Shown in pieces: positions 1 through 6,692 of a DNA stretch of 9,050 nt; positions within the stretch are counted from its first letter, which is position 1; every line of letters starts with the position of its first letter. Under the pieces are notes generated by a model. That model searched no databases, was not told the origin of the DNA, and saw only the letters and a program-made list of their open reading frames with translations. A program made the position numbers and the translations under genes. Source of the stretch: Planctomycetales bacterium (lineage in GTDB: Bacteria > Planctomycetota > Planctomycetia > Pirellulales > Thermoguttaceae). Location of the stretch: the NCBI GenBank assembly GCA_007127495.1, contig SKZG01000386.1:1-9050 (forward strand), given 5' to 3'.

Positions 1-1
1 C

Positions 2-394
2 GCGGTGGAAGCGGAACTCCACCGCACCGAACTGTACCAAGCGCGGTGGCGCGCGACCGCGCCTGCGGTTGCACACATTTCCGAACTTTTCGCCCAAATT
101 CACCAGGTGGAACGCGAGGCCGGTGTCCAAACGACCCGCTTTGACCCCCAGCCGGCCATCTCCCGCGACTACCTTAGCGAGATTCACGCCTCGTTAGGGT
201 GCCAGGGTACGTTCGATCGTGTGTTTGCGCTGTTGCACGGCTTGGAGTCGCTGCCCGCCGACGTCTGGCTGAAAAAGATCCACTTGGAGAAAACATCGCC
301 GGATAGCGAAGATGTGCGATGCATGGTGGACTTGGTAATCTTTGCCGATAATCGAGAAAAAACGGATTACGTCAAGAACTCATTTGGCCGATAA
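2..394 (+). CDS. PilO-like type IV pilus assembly protein (3' part)
   Basis: This frame is open to the left edge, so the gene very probably begins outside the window; a GTG at 5 is only the first start-like codon seen. The roughly 130 visible residues begin with a helical, charged stretch that could be the end of a coiled coil. A compact alpha/beta part follows: a helix around residues 68-82 (GTFDRVFALLHGLESLP), a strand around 87-95 (VWLKKIHLEK) and a last strand around 104-115 (VRCMVDLVIFAD). This order is typical of the C-terminal ferredoxin-like domain of PilO/GspM-type proteins, which pair with PilN in the inner membrane and link the cytoplasmic motor platform to the secretin. The family call is weak on sequence alone, but the PilP/GspC-like gene, secretin and TPR lipoprotein that follow fit the pilMNOPQ order. 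The stop is 29 bases before the next likely start, so the genes are probably co-transcribed. Confidence 0.6.
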   Translation, partial: AVEAELHRTELYQARWRATAPAVAHISELFAQIHQVEREAGVQTTRFDPQPAISRDYLSEIHASLGCQGTFDRVFALLHGLESLPADVWLKKIHLEKTSPDSEDVRCMVDLVIFADNREKTDYVKNSFGR

Positions 395-423
395 CCTACA
401 GGAGCCGTGCCCTGACGCACGCT

Positions 424-1209
424 GTGCGGTTAGGACCCCACGCGAAAAGTGTGAAACTAGGAAAAATAAACAAGAAACTGAGGCGCGAATTCTCGGCCCA
501 TCCGGCAAAGGCGGCGGTGCTGGCTCTGCTGTGCGTAGTGGCGCTCTGGTTCTGGACGCCGTTGGTTTGGGGCTGGATTGCCGCAAAGGGGCCGGCAGCG
601 ACGGCACAGCCGGCGGCGGTGCAAGAGCCCGGCGGGAAGGCATTGCCCTTGGGACCGGCAACGAGACCGAGCACCGGCCCCCCGGTCGAGTCGAATGGGT
701 CCGACAATTGGCATCAGATCGTTCAATGGATGGAACAAGATCCACGTATGCAGCCGGTCGGGCTTCCTGTTGCGAGCCGCGGGCCGGTTCCCGAACTGGT
801 GGCCGACGGGTTGCCCCAAGGCGAGTTACAGCCAACGCGACGCGACCCCTTTGCCCGGCCCGGCCCGGCCAAGAGCGACGCCAGCGAGGAAAAACGGCTT
901 GTTCAGGCCAAACTGCCCGCGGCGCCTTCGCCCGCTTGCCCGCGCGATCTCGGCGCGAAAGTGACCGGCGTGATCGCAGGCCCGAGCGGCGGGACGGCCA
1001 TGATCAACGGACGCAGCTATGGGCAAGGCGAGCAGATTCTGTTGCAGAAGGACGGCGTATCGTATGCCTTCGAAATCACAAGTATTTGGCCCGGTGGAGT
1101 TGTGCTCACTCGTGATGGAGTCCGGTACGAATTGAACATGCCACTCCCGGCAAACATGCCGCGACCGCCCATTCCGGCAGCGAATTCGGCACCCAACGCG
1201 CTGCCTTGA
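424..1209 (+). CDS. PilP/GspC-like inner-membrane pilus/secretion connector
   Basis: The protein starts with a short basic cytoplasmic segment and has one hydrophobic helix at about residues 29-52 (AAVLALLCVVALWFWTPLVWGW). A Pro/Ala/Gly-rich periplasmic linker follows (55-175), with an RRDPF motif at 139-143, a sequence often seen just before the folded part of PilP/GspC proteins. Residues 177-240 form a small beta domain (KVTGVIAGPSGGTAMING, then SYGQGEQI, VSYAFEITSIWPGGVVLTRDG, VRYELNMP) matching the HR/PilP-type fold: an 'ING..Y..G' element, then the 'I.p..V.L..DG..Y.L' ending. Such proteins sit in the inner membrane and touch the N0 domain of the secretin. The frame is open upstream. GTG at 424 gives 261 residues; GTG at 451 gives 252 (starting MKLGKINKK) and is equally plausible, since neither has a strong ribosome binding site. 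The gene ends 36 bases before the secretin start. Confidence 0.62.
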   Translation: MRLGPHAKSVKLGKINKKLRREFSAHPAKAAVLALLCVVALWFWTPLVWGWIAAKGPAATAQPAAVQEPGGKALPLGPATRPSTGPPVESNGSDNWHQIVQWMEQDPRMQPVGLPVASRGPVPELVADGLPQGELQPTRRDPFARPGPAKSDASEEKRLVQAKLPAAPSPACPRDLGAKVTGVIAGPSGGTAMINGRSYGQGEQILLQKDGVSYAFEITSIWPGGVVLTRDGVRYELNMPLPANMPRPPIPAANSAPNALP

Positions 1210-1245
1210 AATCCGAAAACACTGTTCCGCCGTCATGGATGACCG

Positions 1246-3570
1246 ATGAACAAGCTTGGCAGTATTACACTTCTAGGGGCCTTTGCGGCCGCAGGCGTAG
1301 CGCTGGCCATCGGCGTGGGCATGACTGTTGGTTCCACGTCGTCGCCCCGGCCGGCCGGACTTGGATTTCGCCGGACGCCCGCTCCGGTCAGTGCCGCGTC
1401 TGAAATACCCGATGGTTCAAGCACTCCGGCTTCCCCGCCGGCCGAAACGACTTCTCTCGCGGTCCCGTACGAACCACCGACGGCCGAGGAATCCGAAAAC
1501 TCGGCCCTGGAGTCGACGCAAGCGGCACCGGACGGCGAGCACGCCGCGGCGGAAGCCGCCCCATCTTTGGCGGTTGACGATCGCAGCGCGAACGATCGCG
1601 CTGCAACACCGGCCGTCGTCCATCTGGGCACACCCGCCTTCGCTGCCGAGGCATCGTGGCGAACCACCGCTCACACCGTACCGCCTGCGCCGCCCTATGG
1701 GCAGCAGTTGTCTTTGGGGGCGCTGCAGGAGACCATCAAACAGGCAATGGAAGAATTGCGCCGCAACGAGCAACCGGTCGCTCAGGCGCCCGAAGCAGCT
1801 TCTCGCGATACCGCTCCCCTGCCGCCGGCTGCTGAACCCCGCCCGGCCGCAGGCGGCGCAGCGCCGGCGGGCAATGCCCGAATACGCGAGGAAGACGGCG
1901 GACTACTGACCATTCACGTTCAAAATGAAGACATTCGTAGCGTGCTGGAATTGCTCGGCGCCCACGGCGGGATCAATATCCTCGCCAGTCCCAGGGTGCA
2001 AGGCCTGGTTTCCGCAACGTTGGGGAACGTAAGCGTCCACGACGCACTCGACGCGATATTACGCTCGAACGGTTACCAGGCGCGGAACGACGGCAACTTC
2101 GTCTTTGTGGGCACTGCGGCCGACTTTGTCGCGCTGGAGCAGTCCTTCGACCGGATCGCCACACGCATTTACCGCCCCAACTACATCACCGCCTCCGAGC
2201 TGCAAAAGCTCCTCGGGCCGTTGCTGACCGACGGAGTCGGGGTTTCGAGCATTTCCTCGCCGGCCGAAAGCGGCATTGGGGCCGACAGCACCGCGGCCGG
2301 CGGCAATTCGTTTGCCGGCGCCGAGGCGGTTGTGGTGCGCGACTACGAGGCTGTGCTCATGCAAATCGACGCCTTGGTGGCCGACGTCGACATCCGGCCC
2401 CTCCAAGTGCACATCGAGGCGATGATTCTTAGTGTGACGCTCAAGGAGGACGACCAATACGGGGTCAATTGGGAGTTCCTGCGCGACAGCGGCAATGTCA
2501 AGCTCGGCCTTGGGCTCCCGGCGCAAACCCTCGGGCCCGATCCGACGGCAACCCTGACCACTTTCGATTTCGAACGGGGGGCCCTGAAAATAGGCTTCCT
2601 CGACCGCAATCTGGGCGCGTTTCTCAGCGCGTTGGAAACGATCGGCGATACGAGCGTTATCGCGAATCCGCGGCTGCTGGTGCTGAACAAGCAGCGGGCC
2701 AATATCCAGATCGGCGACCAGAAGGGATACATCAGCACCACGGTGACGGAAACGACCGCCACCGAGACGGTGGAGTTCATGGAAACCGGCACCATCCTGC
2801 GCATTCGGCCGTTCATTTCGACCGACGGCATGATTCGCATGGAAATCCACCCCGAGCTTTCCAAGGGAGAAGTACGAGAGAAGGGACGTTTCACACTCCC
2901 GGAAAAACAAGTGACCGAAGTCACCTCGAACGTTATGGTCCGCGACGGGTCGACCGTGGTGATCGGCGGTCTGATGCGCGATGAAGTGGCGGTGACCAAG
3001 AACCAACTGCCCTTCCTGGGGAACCTGCCTATGGTGGGATTCGCCTTCCGCAGCAGCACGGAAACCACCGAGCGCCAGGAGGTGATGGTTCTGATCACCC
3101 CGCACATCGTTTACGAGCCTGAGATGGGCAGCGAAGGCGGACTCGCCGCAGCCGAGTTCCACCGGCGGCACGAGGTGATGGGCGAAAAGCTGGAACCGTT
3201 CAACCGCCGGCACGTGGCGTACCGCTACTATCGTCTGGCCCGAAACGCCTGGGCCGTCGGCGACCGGCAGACGGCGTTGCGATTCGCCGAGTTAGCGGTC
3301 CACTTCTTGCCCGCGTTTCGAGAGGCCATCGAGTTGCGCAGCGATATCTGGCTTGGCAGGCCGCATGGCGATTATCCGGTCATGGACCTGCCGCCTGAAA
3401 TCATCCACACGCATCCGCTGGACGGGCCCGAAATCGCCGATTGGCTTCTGGACGAGTTGCACCAAGAGCCCGAACCCGTCCCGGCGCCCATGCCTGAACC
3501 ACTGCACCCGCGCGATCGCGGTACGCCGGGGTACAACAAAGACATTTCCGTGCCGAGGAAGCTCCCATGA
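1246..3570 (+). CDS. Secretin, PilQ/GspD family, with C-terminal extension
   Basis: This is the outer-membrane channel subunit through which a pilus or secreted protein leaves the cell; it acts as a large ring. A signal sequence or anchor lies at about residues 5-29. A very long Pro/Ala-rich, low-complexity linker (30-215) follows. Then come an STN/N0-like domain (219-290, including 'LLTIHVQNEDIRSVLELL' and 'NVSVHDALDAIL'), an N1/KH-like domain (305-383) interrupted by a Gly/Ser-rich insert (331-357), and the secretin beta domain (386-622). The secretin signature is clear: VIANPRLLVLNKQRANIQIG at 471-490, VTSNVMVRDGSTVVIGGLM at 559-577 and LPFLGNLPMVGFAFR at 588-602, ending in the lip strand EVMVLITPHIV. 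Secretins usually stop near here; this one continues about 150 residues with a TPR-like helical pair (657-700) and a Pro-rich tail. ATG at 1246 is chosen because it gives the signal sequence; no good SD precedes it. The stop overlaps the next gene. Confidence 0.9.
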   Translation: MNKLGSITLLGAFAAAGVALAIGVGMTVGSTSSPRPAGLGFRRTPAPVSAASEIPDGSSTPASPPAETTSLAVPYEPPTAEESENSALESTQAAPDGEHAAAEAAPSLAVDDRSANDRAATPAVVHLGTPAFAAEASWRTTAHTVPPAPPYGQQLSLGALQETIKQAMEELRRNEQPVAQAPEAASRDTAPLPPAAEPRPAAGGAAPAGNARIREEDGGLLTIHVQNEDIRSVLELLGAHGGINILASPRVQGLVSATLGNVSVHDALDAILRSNGYQARNDGNFVFVGTAADFVALEQSFDRIATRIYRPNYITASELQKLLGPLLTDGVGVSSISSPAESGIGADSTAAGGNSFAGAEAVVVRDYEAVLMQIDALVADVDIRPLQVHIEAMILSVTLKEDDQYGVNWEFLRDSGNVKLGLGLPAQTLGPDPTATLTTFDFERGALKIGFLDRNLGAFLSALETIGDTSVIANPRLLVLNKQRANIQIGDQKGYISTTVTETTATETVEFMETGTILRIRPFISTDGMIRMEIHPELSKGEVREKGRFTLPEKQVTEVTSNVMVRDGSTVVIGGLMRDEVAVTKNQLPFLGNLPMVGFAFRSSTETTERQEVMVLITPHIVYEPEMGSEGGLAAAEFHRRHEVMGEKLEPFNRRHVAYRYYRLARNAWAVGDRQTALRFAELAVHFLPAFREAIELRSDIWLGRPHGDYPVMDLPPEIIHTHPLDGPEIADWLLDELHQEPEPVPAPMPEPLHPRDRGTPGYNKDISVPRKLP

Positions 3571-4544
3571 TGGGACGACGGTTGTTACTGACGGCAGCCG
3601 TATCGCTGCTCTCCGGCTGTTCCAGCGTGAACTGGACGCATCCCGACTCGGCCGACTCCATGCTGCCTCAACGGCACGAGCGCCGCACGGAGGCCATGGT
3701 GCGGGAATTCGAAGCCCGGCGAAACGCGGTGCAAATGGACGCGGCCCGGGCGGCGTTGGACCGTGGCGACCCGGTCGAAAGCGAGCAAATGCTGCGGTCG
3801 ATCTTGCAGCGCGACGCGGCTCACCGCGATGCCCGCCTGCTGCTCGCAGAGGTACTGCTGCTGTCCGGGCGTCGGCCCGAAGCGTTCACCCAGCTTGAGC
3901 ACGCGCTGCGGGAACACGATGGCGATCCGCAGGTGTATCATGCCATGGCCGTGCTGCTGGATGCCTCGGGCCGCCCCCAGGAAGCGCAGTCGTTCCACGA
4001 GCAGGCCATCGAGTTGAATCCGGATTTCATCGTGTACGCTTCCGCGCACGAAGCTGTCAGGAATGCCGTCAAGGGAGCTGATAGCATCGGGCCGGGGCCC
4101 GAGGGCCCCGACCCCACCGCAGGCCTTGCGCCGGCCGCGGCGCAGGCCTTGCGGCAGGCGCGCGAGGCGCTGGCGCAAGGCGATTTGGATTCCGCGCTTG
4201 CCTCGTTACAAGCTGCTGTGGCGGCCGATCCCCACAATCCGCGAAGCCGCGTGCGTGCGGCAGTGCTGGCGCTTGAGTACAACCATCCCGAAACGGCGGC
4301 CGACCTGTTGGAGCCGGCCGCGGCCGAGTTTCCCGCGTCGGTAGCGGTCCATCGAACGCTCGGCACGGCCTATTACCGGTTGGCCGACTACGCTTCGGCG
4401 GAAGCCGCGTTGCGCCGGGCGCTTGCGCTGAACCAGTCCGACCGGATTTCCCGCCTCCTCCTGGGCTTCACGCTGGAAAAGCGCGCCGAGTTGGACGAGA
4501 ACCGCCGGTCGCACGGTGGTACTTCACCCGAGGATCGCCTGTAG
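3567..4544 (+). CDS. TPR-repeat lipoprotein, possible secretin pilotin
   Basis: A short basic and hydrophobic N-terminus ([18 protein letters not shown]) ends in a lipobox, LLSGC, with the lipidated Cys at residue 18, so the protein should be a membrane lipoprotein. Tetratricopeptide-type helical pairs fill the rest, at about 54-84, 86-118, 120-152 (with [17 protein letters not shown] and AIELNPD), 190-220, 224-254 and 258-290 ([22 protein letters not shown]). A Gly/Pro linker at 171-186 splits the repeats into two blocks. The ATG overlaps the secretin stop as ATGA, and an AGGA at 3556-3559 lies 7 bases upstream, so translation is probably coupled. TPR lipoproteins such as Pseudomonas PilF serve as pilotins that help secretins insert into the outer membrane; the position supports this, but it is inference. 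A general scaffold role is the alternative. The 3' end overlaps the convergent hcp gene by 21 bases. Confidence 0.8.
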   Translation: MMGRRLLLTAAVSLLSGCSSVNWTHPDSADSMLPQRHERRTEAMVREFEARRNAVQMDAARAALDRGDPVESEQMLRSILQRDAAHRDARLLLAEVLLLSGRRPEAFTQLEHALREHDGDPQVYHAMAVLLDASGRPQEAQSFHEQAIELNPDFIVYASAHEAVRNAVKGADSIGPGPEGPDPTAGLAPAAAQALRQAREALAQGDLDSALASLQAAVAADPHNPRSRVRAAVLALEYNHPETAADLLEPAAAEFPASVAVHRTLGTAYYRLADYASAEAALRRALALNQSDRISRLLLGFTLEKRAELDENRRSHGGTSPEDRL

Positions 4545-6170
4545 GTCGGCCTCGGGGGTGCCGATGGGCTGGATGCCGAACTTGTCGACCAGCACGTCGA
4601 GCACGGCCGGCGTGACAAACGCCGGGAGGCTGGGCCCCAGGCGAATGTTCGTAACGCCCAGGTACAACAGCGTCAGCAGGATGGCCACCGCCTTCTGCTC
4701 GTACCAGCTCAGCACGAACGAGAGCGGCAGGTCGTTCACCCCGCAATCGAACGCGCCGGCCAGGGCCAGGGCGATTTGGACGGCGGAATAGGCGTCGTTG
4801 CACTGCCCCACGTCCAACAGCCGCGGAATGCCGTCGACCGCACCGAACTCCAGCTTGTTGAAGCGGTACTTACCGCACGCCAACGTCAGGATGACGCAAT
4901 CGTCGGGTACCTGTTGGGCGAACTCGGTGAAGTAATTGCGGCCCGGCTTGGCGCCGTCGCAGCCGCCGACGAGGAAGAAGCGGCGGATTTTGCCCTGCTT
5001 CACGGCGTCGATCACCTTGTCAGCCACGCTCATCACGGCTGCATGGCCGAAGCCGACCATGATGGTGTGTTCCGGTGCGTCGGCTTCGAAGCCGGGCGCG
5101 GCGAGGGCGGCCTCGATGACCGGGGTGAAGTCGCGGTCGGGCCCGATGTGCGTTACCTCCGGCCAGGCCACCAGCCCGCTGGTGAAGATCCGCCCCTGGT
5201 AGGTTTCCTTCGGCCGCTGGATGCAGTTGGTGGTCATGAGCACGGCGCCGGGGAACTGATCGAACTCGCGCCGCTGATCCTGCCATGCGCCGCCGTAGTT
5301 GCCCACCAGGTGCTTGTATTTCTTCAACTGAGGGTAACCGTGCGCGGGCAGCATTTCACCATGGGTGTAGATGTTGATGCCCTTGCCTTCGGTTTGCTTG
5401 AGCAGCTCCTCCAAGTCTTTCAGGTCGTGCCCGGAAACGCAAATCGCCTTTCCGGCCACGGGGGTGATGCGCACGGTGGTGGGCTCGGGATCGCCGTAGG
5501 CGCCGGTATTGGCCTTGTCGAGCAATTCCATGACTCGCAAATTCAATTCACCGGCCTTCAATGCCCAACTCAGCAGCGAGTCGGCGTCGGGCTGTTCCTT
5601 CGAGAGGAAGTCGAGCCCCTCGTGGAACGTGGCATAGATAGCGGGGTCTTCATGGCCGAGCCGTTGTGCGTGGTCGGCATAGGCCGCCGCGCCCTTCAGG
5701 CCGTAGAGGATCAGCTCCTGGAGGCCGGCCACATCGGCGCCGAGGATGAGTTGCCGGCCTTCGATGCCCACGGCACGCCCTTGTTCGAGCAGGCCGTCAC
5801 GGTCGGCGGCCGGGACCCACTCGGCAGGCCCTCCAAGCTCTTCCGGTTCCTTGCCGGCCTCGGCACACGCCTCGCGGTACAGGCTGCGCGCGCGGTCGCG
5901 CATCGCGGCGGCTTCGCGCAAGTGGCATTCAAGCCGTTCCGGGTCGAAGTCGACATTCGTCACGGTAGCGAAGAGGGTCTCGATCACCGACACGTCGATG
6001 GCCCGGTCGCGCCGGCCTAACTGCCGCGCCCGATGCGCGTACACGGCAACCCCCTTGGTAGCCCAGACGAGCAGGTCTTGCAGCACGGCGGTGGGGTCGT
6101 CTTTTCCGCAGACACCGATTTCGGTGCATCCGGTCCCGCCCTTGGCTTGCTCACATTGGTAACAAAACAT
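4524..6170 (-). CDS. hcp: Hybrid-cluster protein (hydroxylamine / nitric oxide reductase), class I
   Basis: Hcp is a cytoplasmic iron-sulfur enzyme linked to nitrosative stress; hydroxylamine reduction to ammonia, NO reduction to N2O and S-nitrosylation have been reported for the family. The 548 residues match the usual length (about 550). The N-terminal cluster ligands are C3, C6, C15 and C21 (C-X2-C-X8-C-X5-C), the tight spacing of class I Hcp such as that of Desulfovibrio, which carries [4Fe-4S], unlike the wider class II spacing of E. coli. All hybrid-cluster ligands appear: H248 (SGHDL), E272 (THGEM), C316 (TTNC), C404 (GGCDG), C432 ([10 protein letters not shown]), C457 (GQCND), E491 and K493 (WYEQK). 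The start at 6170 is chosen over an in-frame ATG 13 codons upstream because it gives the family N-terminus MFCYQC and has an AAGGAG 7 bases ahead. No hcr-type reductase gene is next to it, so the electron donor lies elsewhere. An FNR-like box precedes it. Confidence 0.97.
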   Translation of the reverse strand: MFCYQCEQAKGGTGCTEIGVCGKDDPTAVLQDLLVWATKGVAVYAHRARQLGRRDRAIDVSVIETLFATVTNVDFDPERLECHLREAAAMRDRARSLYREACAEAGKEPEELGGPAEWVPAADRDGLLEQGRAVGIEGRQLILGADVAGLQELILYGLKGAAAYADHAQRLGHEDPAIYATFHEGLDFLSKEQPDADSLLSWALKAGELNLRVMELLDKANTGAYGDPEPTTVRITPVAGKAICVSGHDLKDLEELLKQTEGKGINIYTHGEMLPAHGYPQLKKYKHLVGNYGGAWQDQRREFDQFPGAVLMTTNCIQRPKETYQGRIFTSGLVAWPEVTHIGPDRDFTPVIEAALAAPGFEADAPEHTIMVGFGHAAVMSVADKVIDAVKQGKIRRFFLVGGCDGAKPGRNYFTEFAQQVPDDCVILTLACGKYRFNKLEFGAVDGIPRLLDVGQCNDAYSAVQIALALAGAFDCGVNDLPLSFVLSWYEQKAVAILLTLLYLGVTNIRLGPSLPAFVTPAVLDVLVDKFGIQPIGTPEADLQAILG

Positions 6171-6177
6171 TGTGTTT

Positions 6178-6183
6178 CTCCTT
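6178..6183 (-). promoter_or_regulatory. Ribosome binding site of hcp
   Basis: Read on the minus strand this is AAGGAG, separated by 7 bases (AAACACA) from the ATG at 6170. It is one of the few strong Shine-Dalgarno sites in the window and settles the hcp start against the upstream in-frame ATG at 6209. Confidence 0.85.
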
Positions 6184-6233
6184 GAAAGAAAACATTGGAC
6201 AACGAACACAGGATTTAGCCTGCCTACGTTACC

Positions 6234-6239
6234 ATCCTA
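6234..6239 (-). promoter_or_regulatory. Predicted -10 element of the hcp promoter
   Basis: On the minus strand the hexamer reads TAGGAT, matching four of six bases of TATAAT. It predicts a transcription start near 6227 and a leader of about 57 bases before the hcp ATG. The placement gains weight because the FNR-like box centre then falls at -41.5. No independent -35 element is required in that promoter class. Confidence 0.5.
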
Positions 6240-6260
6240 GAGCGTGCTGTGCCCCGTGTC

Positions 6261-6276
6261 CTTGATCTGGGTCAAG
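6261..6276 (-). promoter_or_regulatory. FNR/DNR-type operator upstream of hcp
   Basis: The sequence CTTGATCTGGGTCAAG contains TTGAT-N4-GTCAA, one base away from the palindromic FNR/DNR consensus TTGAT-N4-ATCAA. Its centre is between 6268 and 6269, 98 bases upstream of the hcp ATG. In other bacteria hcp is activated by FNR or by NO-sensing relatives of the Crp/FNR family, so a site here is expected biologically. Which family member binds it cannot be told from the window. Confidence 0.72.
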
Positions 6277-6283
6277 CCGAAGC

Positions 6284-6357
6284 GTTCGGATTTCGAATTT
6301 CTTTCGTCATTTGGCTTTCGACATTCGACATTCGAATTTTGGGTGTCAATTTTTCGG
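6284..6357. repeat. TTCG-rich degenerate intergenic repeat tract
   Basis: An AT-richer tract inside GC-rich surroundings is built from variants of TTCGA/TTCGG/TTCGT. The clearest part is TTCGACA repeated twice and followed by TTCGA at 6317-6335; TTTCGAATTTC sits at about 6290-6300. It has no coding potential on either strand. It resembles low-complexity intergenic filler seen in some large bacterial genomes, but I cannot name a repeat family. Function unknown. Confidence 0.5.
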
Positions 6358-6438
6358 TTTTGCGCTTTTGACCCCCCATGTCTACGGTTGGCCGCTTTCT
6401 TACCGCGTCAGCGCGTTCACTAGCAACTAACATCTAGG

Positions 6439-6458
6439 AAGTATACGGATGTATACTT
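6439..6458. promoter_or_regulatory. Perfect inverted repeat, possible operator
   Basis: Arms AAGTATAC (6439-6446) and GTATACTT (6451-6458) are perfectly complementary and flank the spacer GGAT. Each strand carries TATACT, a -10-like hexamer, within the arm. The size and symmetry suit a dimeric repressor site, or a hairpin at the edge of the decayed element that follows. No gene starts directly beside it, so its target is unclear. Confidence 0.45.
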
Positions 6459-6472
6459 TTCCAAGCCTACCA

Positions 6473-6488
6473 AATCCGACGTCGGATT
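6473..6488. repeat. 16-base perfect palindrome
   Basis: AATCCGACGTCGGATT is self-complementary across all 16 bases with no spacer. It lies 14 bases after the inverted repeat at 6439-6458 and just before the transposase-like remnant. It could be a protein site or part of a terminal structure left by a mobile element; neither can be shown here. Confidence 0.45.
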
Positions 6489-6498
6489 GCAAGGTGAA

Positions 6499-6606
6499 AG
6501 ACAGGCCAAGCTAGTCCTGAATCGGGGCGTGGGCCGAAGGACGCTTTTCGATAAGGAGGACGACTTCTTGGCTTTCGAGAGGGTCGTTGAGGAGTCCTTG
6601 GTGGCT
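6499..6606 (+). pseudogene. Remnant of REP-associated (IS200-like) transposase, N-terminal fragment
   Basis: Reading in the frame of 6487, residues encoded from about 6508 give KLVLNRGVGRRTLF, then [17 protein letters not shown]. This closely resembles the 'HV.NRG.GR..LF....DY.AFER.LEE' block near the N-terminus of REP-associated tyrosine transposases. The usual 'YHV' start has decayed, and the reading after about 6606 no longer looks like the family. The HUH motif and catalytic tyrosine, expected further downstream in a protein of about 200 residues or more, are absent: the regulator promoter and gene follow instead. I read it as a dead fragment. Chance resemblance over about 32 residues is possible but unlikely given how dense the matches are. 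Confidence 0.55.
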
Positions 6607-6634
6607 GCTTCGGCTTTCCGGCCTCCAGGGGGGC

Positions 6635-6662
6635 TTGTAGCGCCTTCCGGCAGTGGTACAAT
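6635..6662 (+). promoter_or_regulatory. Extended -10 promoter of the sigma-54 activator gene
   Basis: TACAAT at 6657-6662 is preceded by TGG (6654-6656), giving an extended -10 element TGnTACAAT with one mismatch to TATAAT. A weak -35-like TTGTAG lies at 6635-6640, with a 16-base spacer. A start near 6669 would leave about 24 bases before the ATG at 6693. This implies low-level housekeeping transcription of the activator, as is usual for RtcR-type regulators. Confidence 0.55.
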
Positions 6663-6692
6663 TTCATCTGTGTACTCAACTTGAGCGGCGCC

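Noticed and set aside
342..1115. Open frame of 257 codons overlapping the PilP/GspC-like gene
   Set aside because: It is Arg/Gly-rich, low in hydrophobic structure, and out of frame with a gene having a clear membrane helix and PilP-like domain.
2059..3213. Long open frame of about 384 codons on the - strand
   Set aside because: It is antisense to the conserved secretin domain and has no family features of its own.
4776..6020. Long open frame of about 414 codons on the + strand
   Set aside because: It lies opposite hcp, whose protein has every expected ligand; the antisense product has no recognisable motif and results from high GC content.
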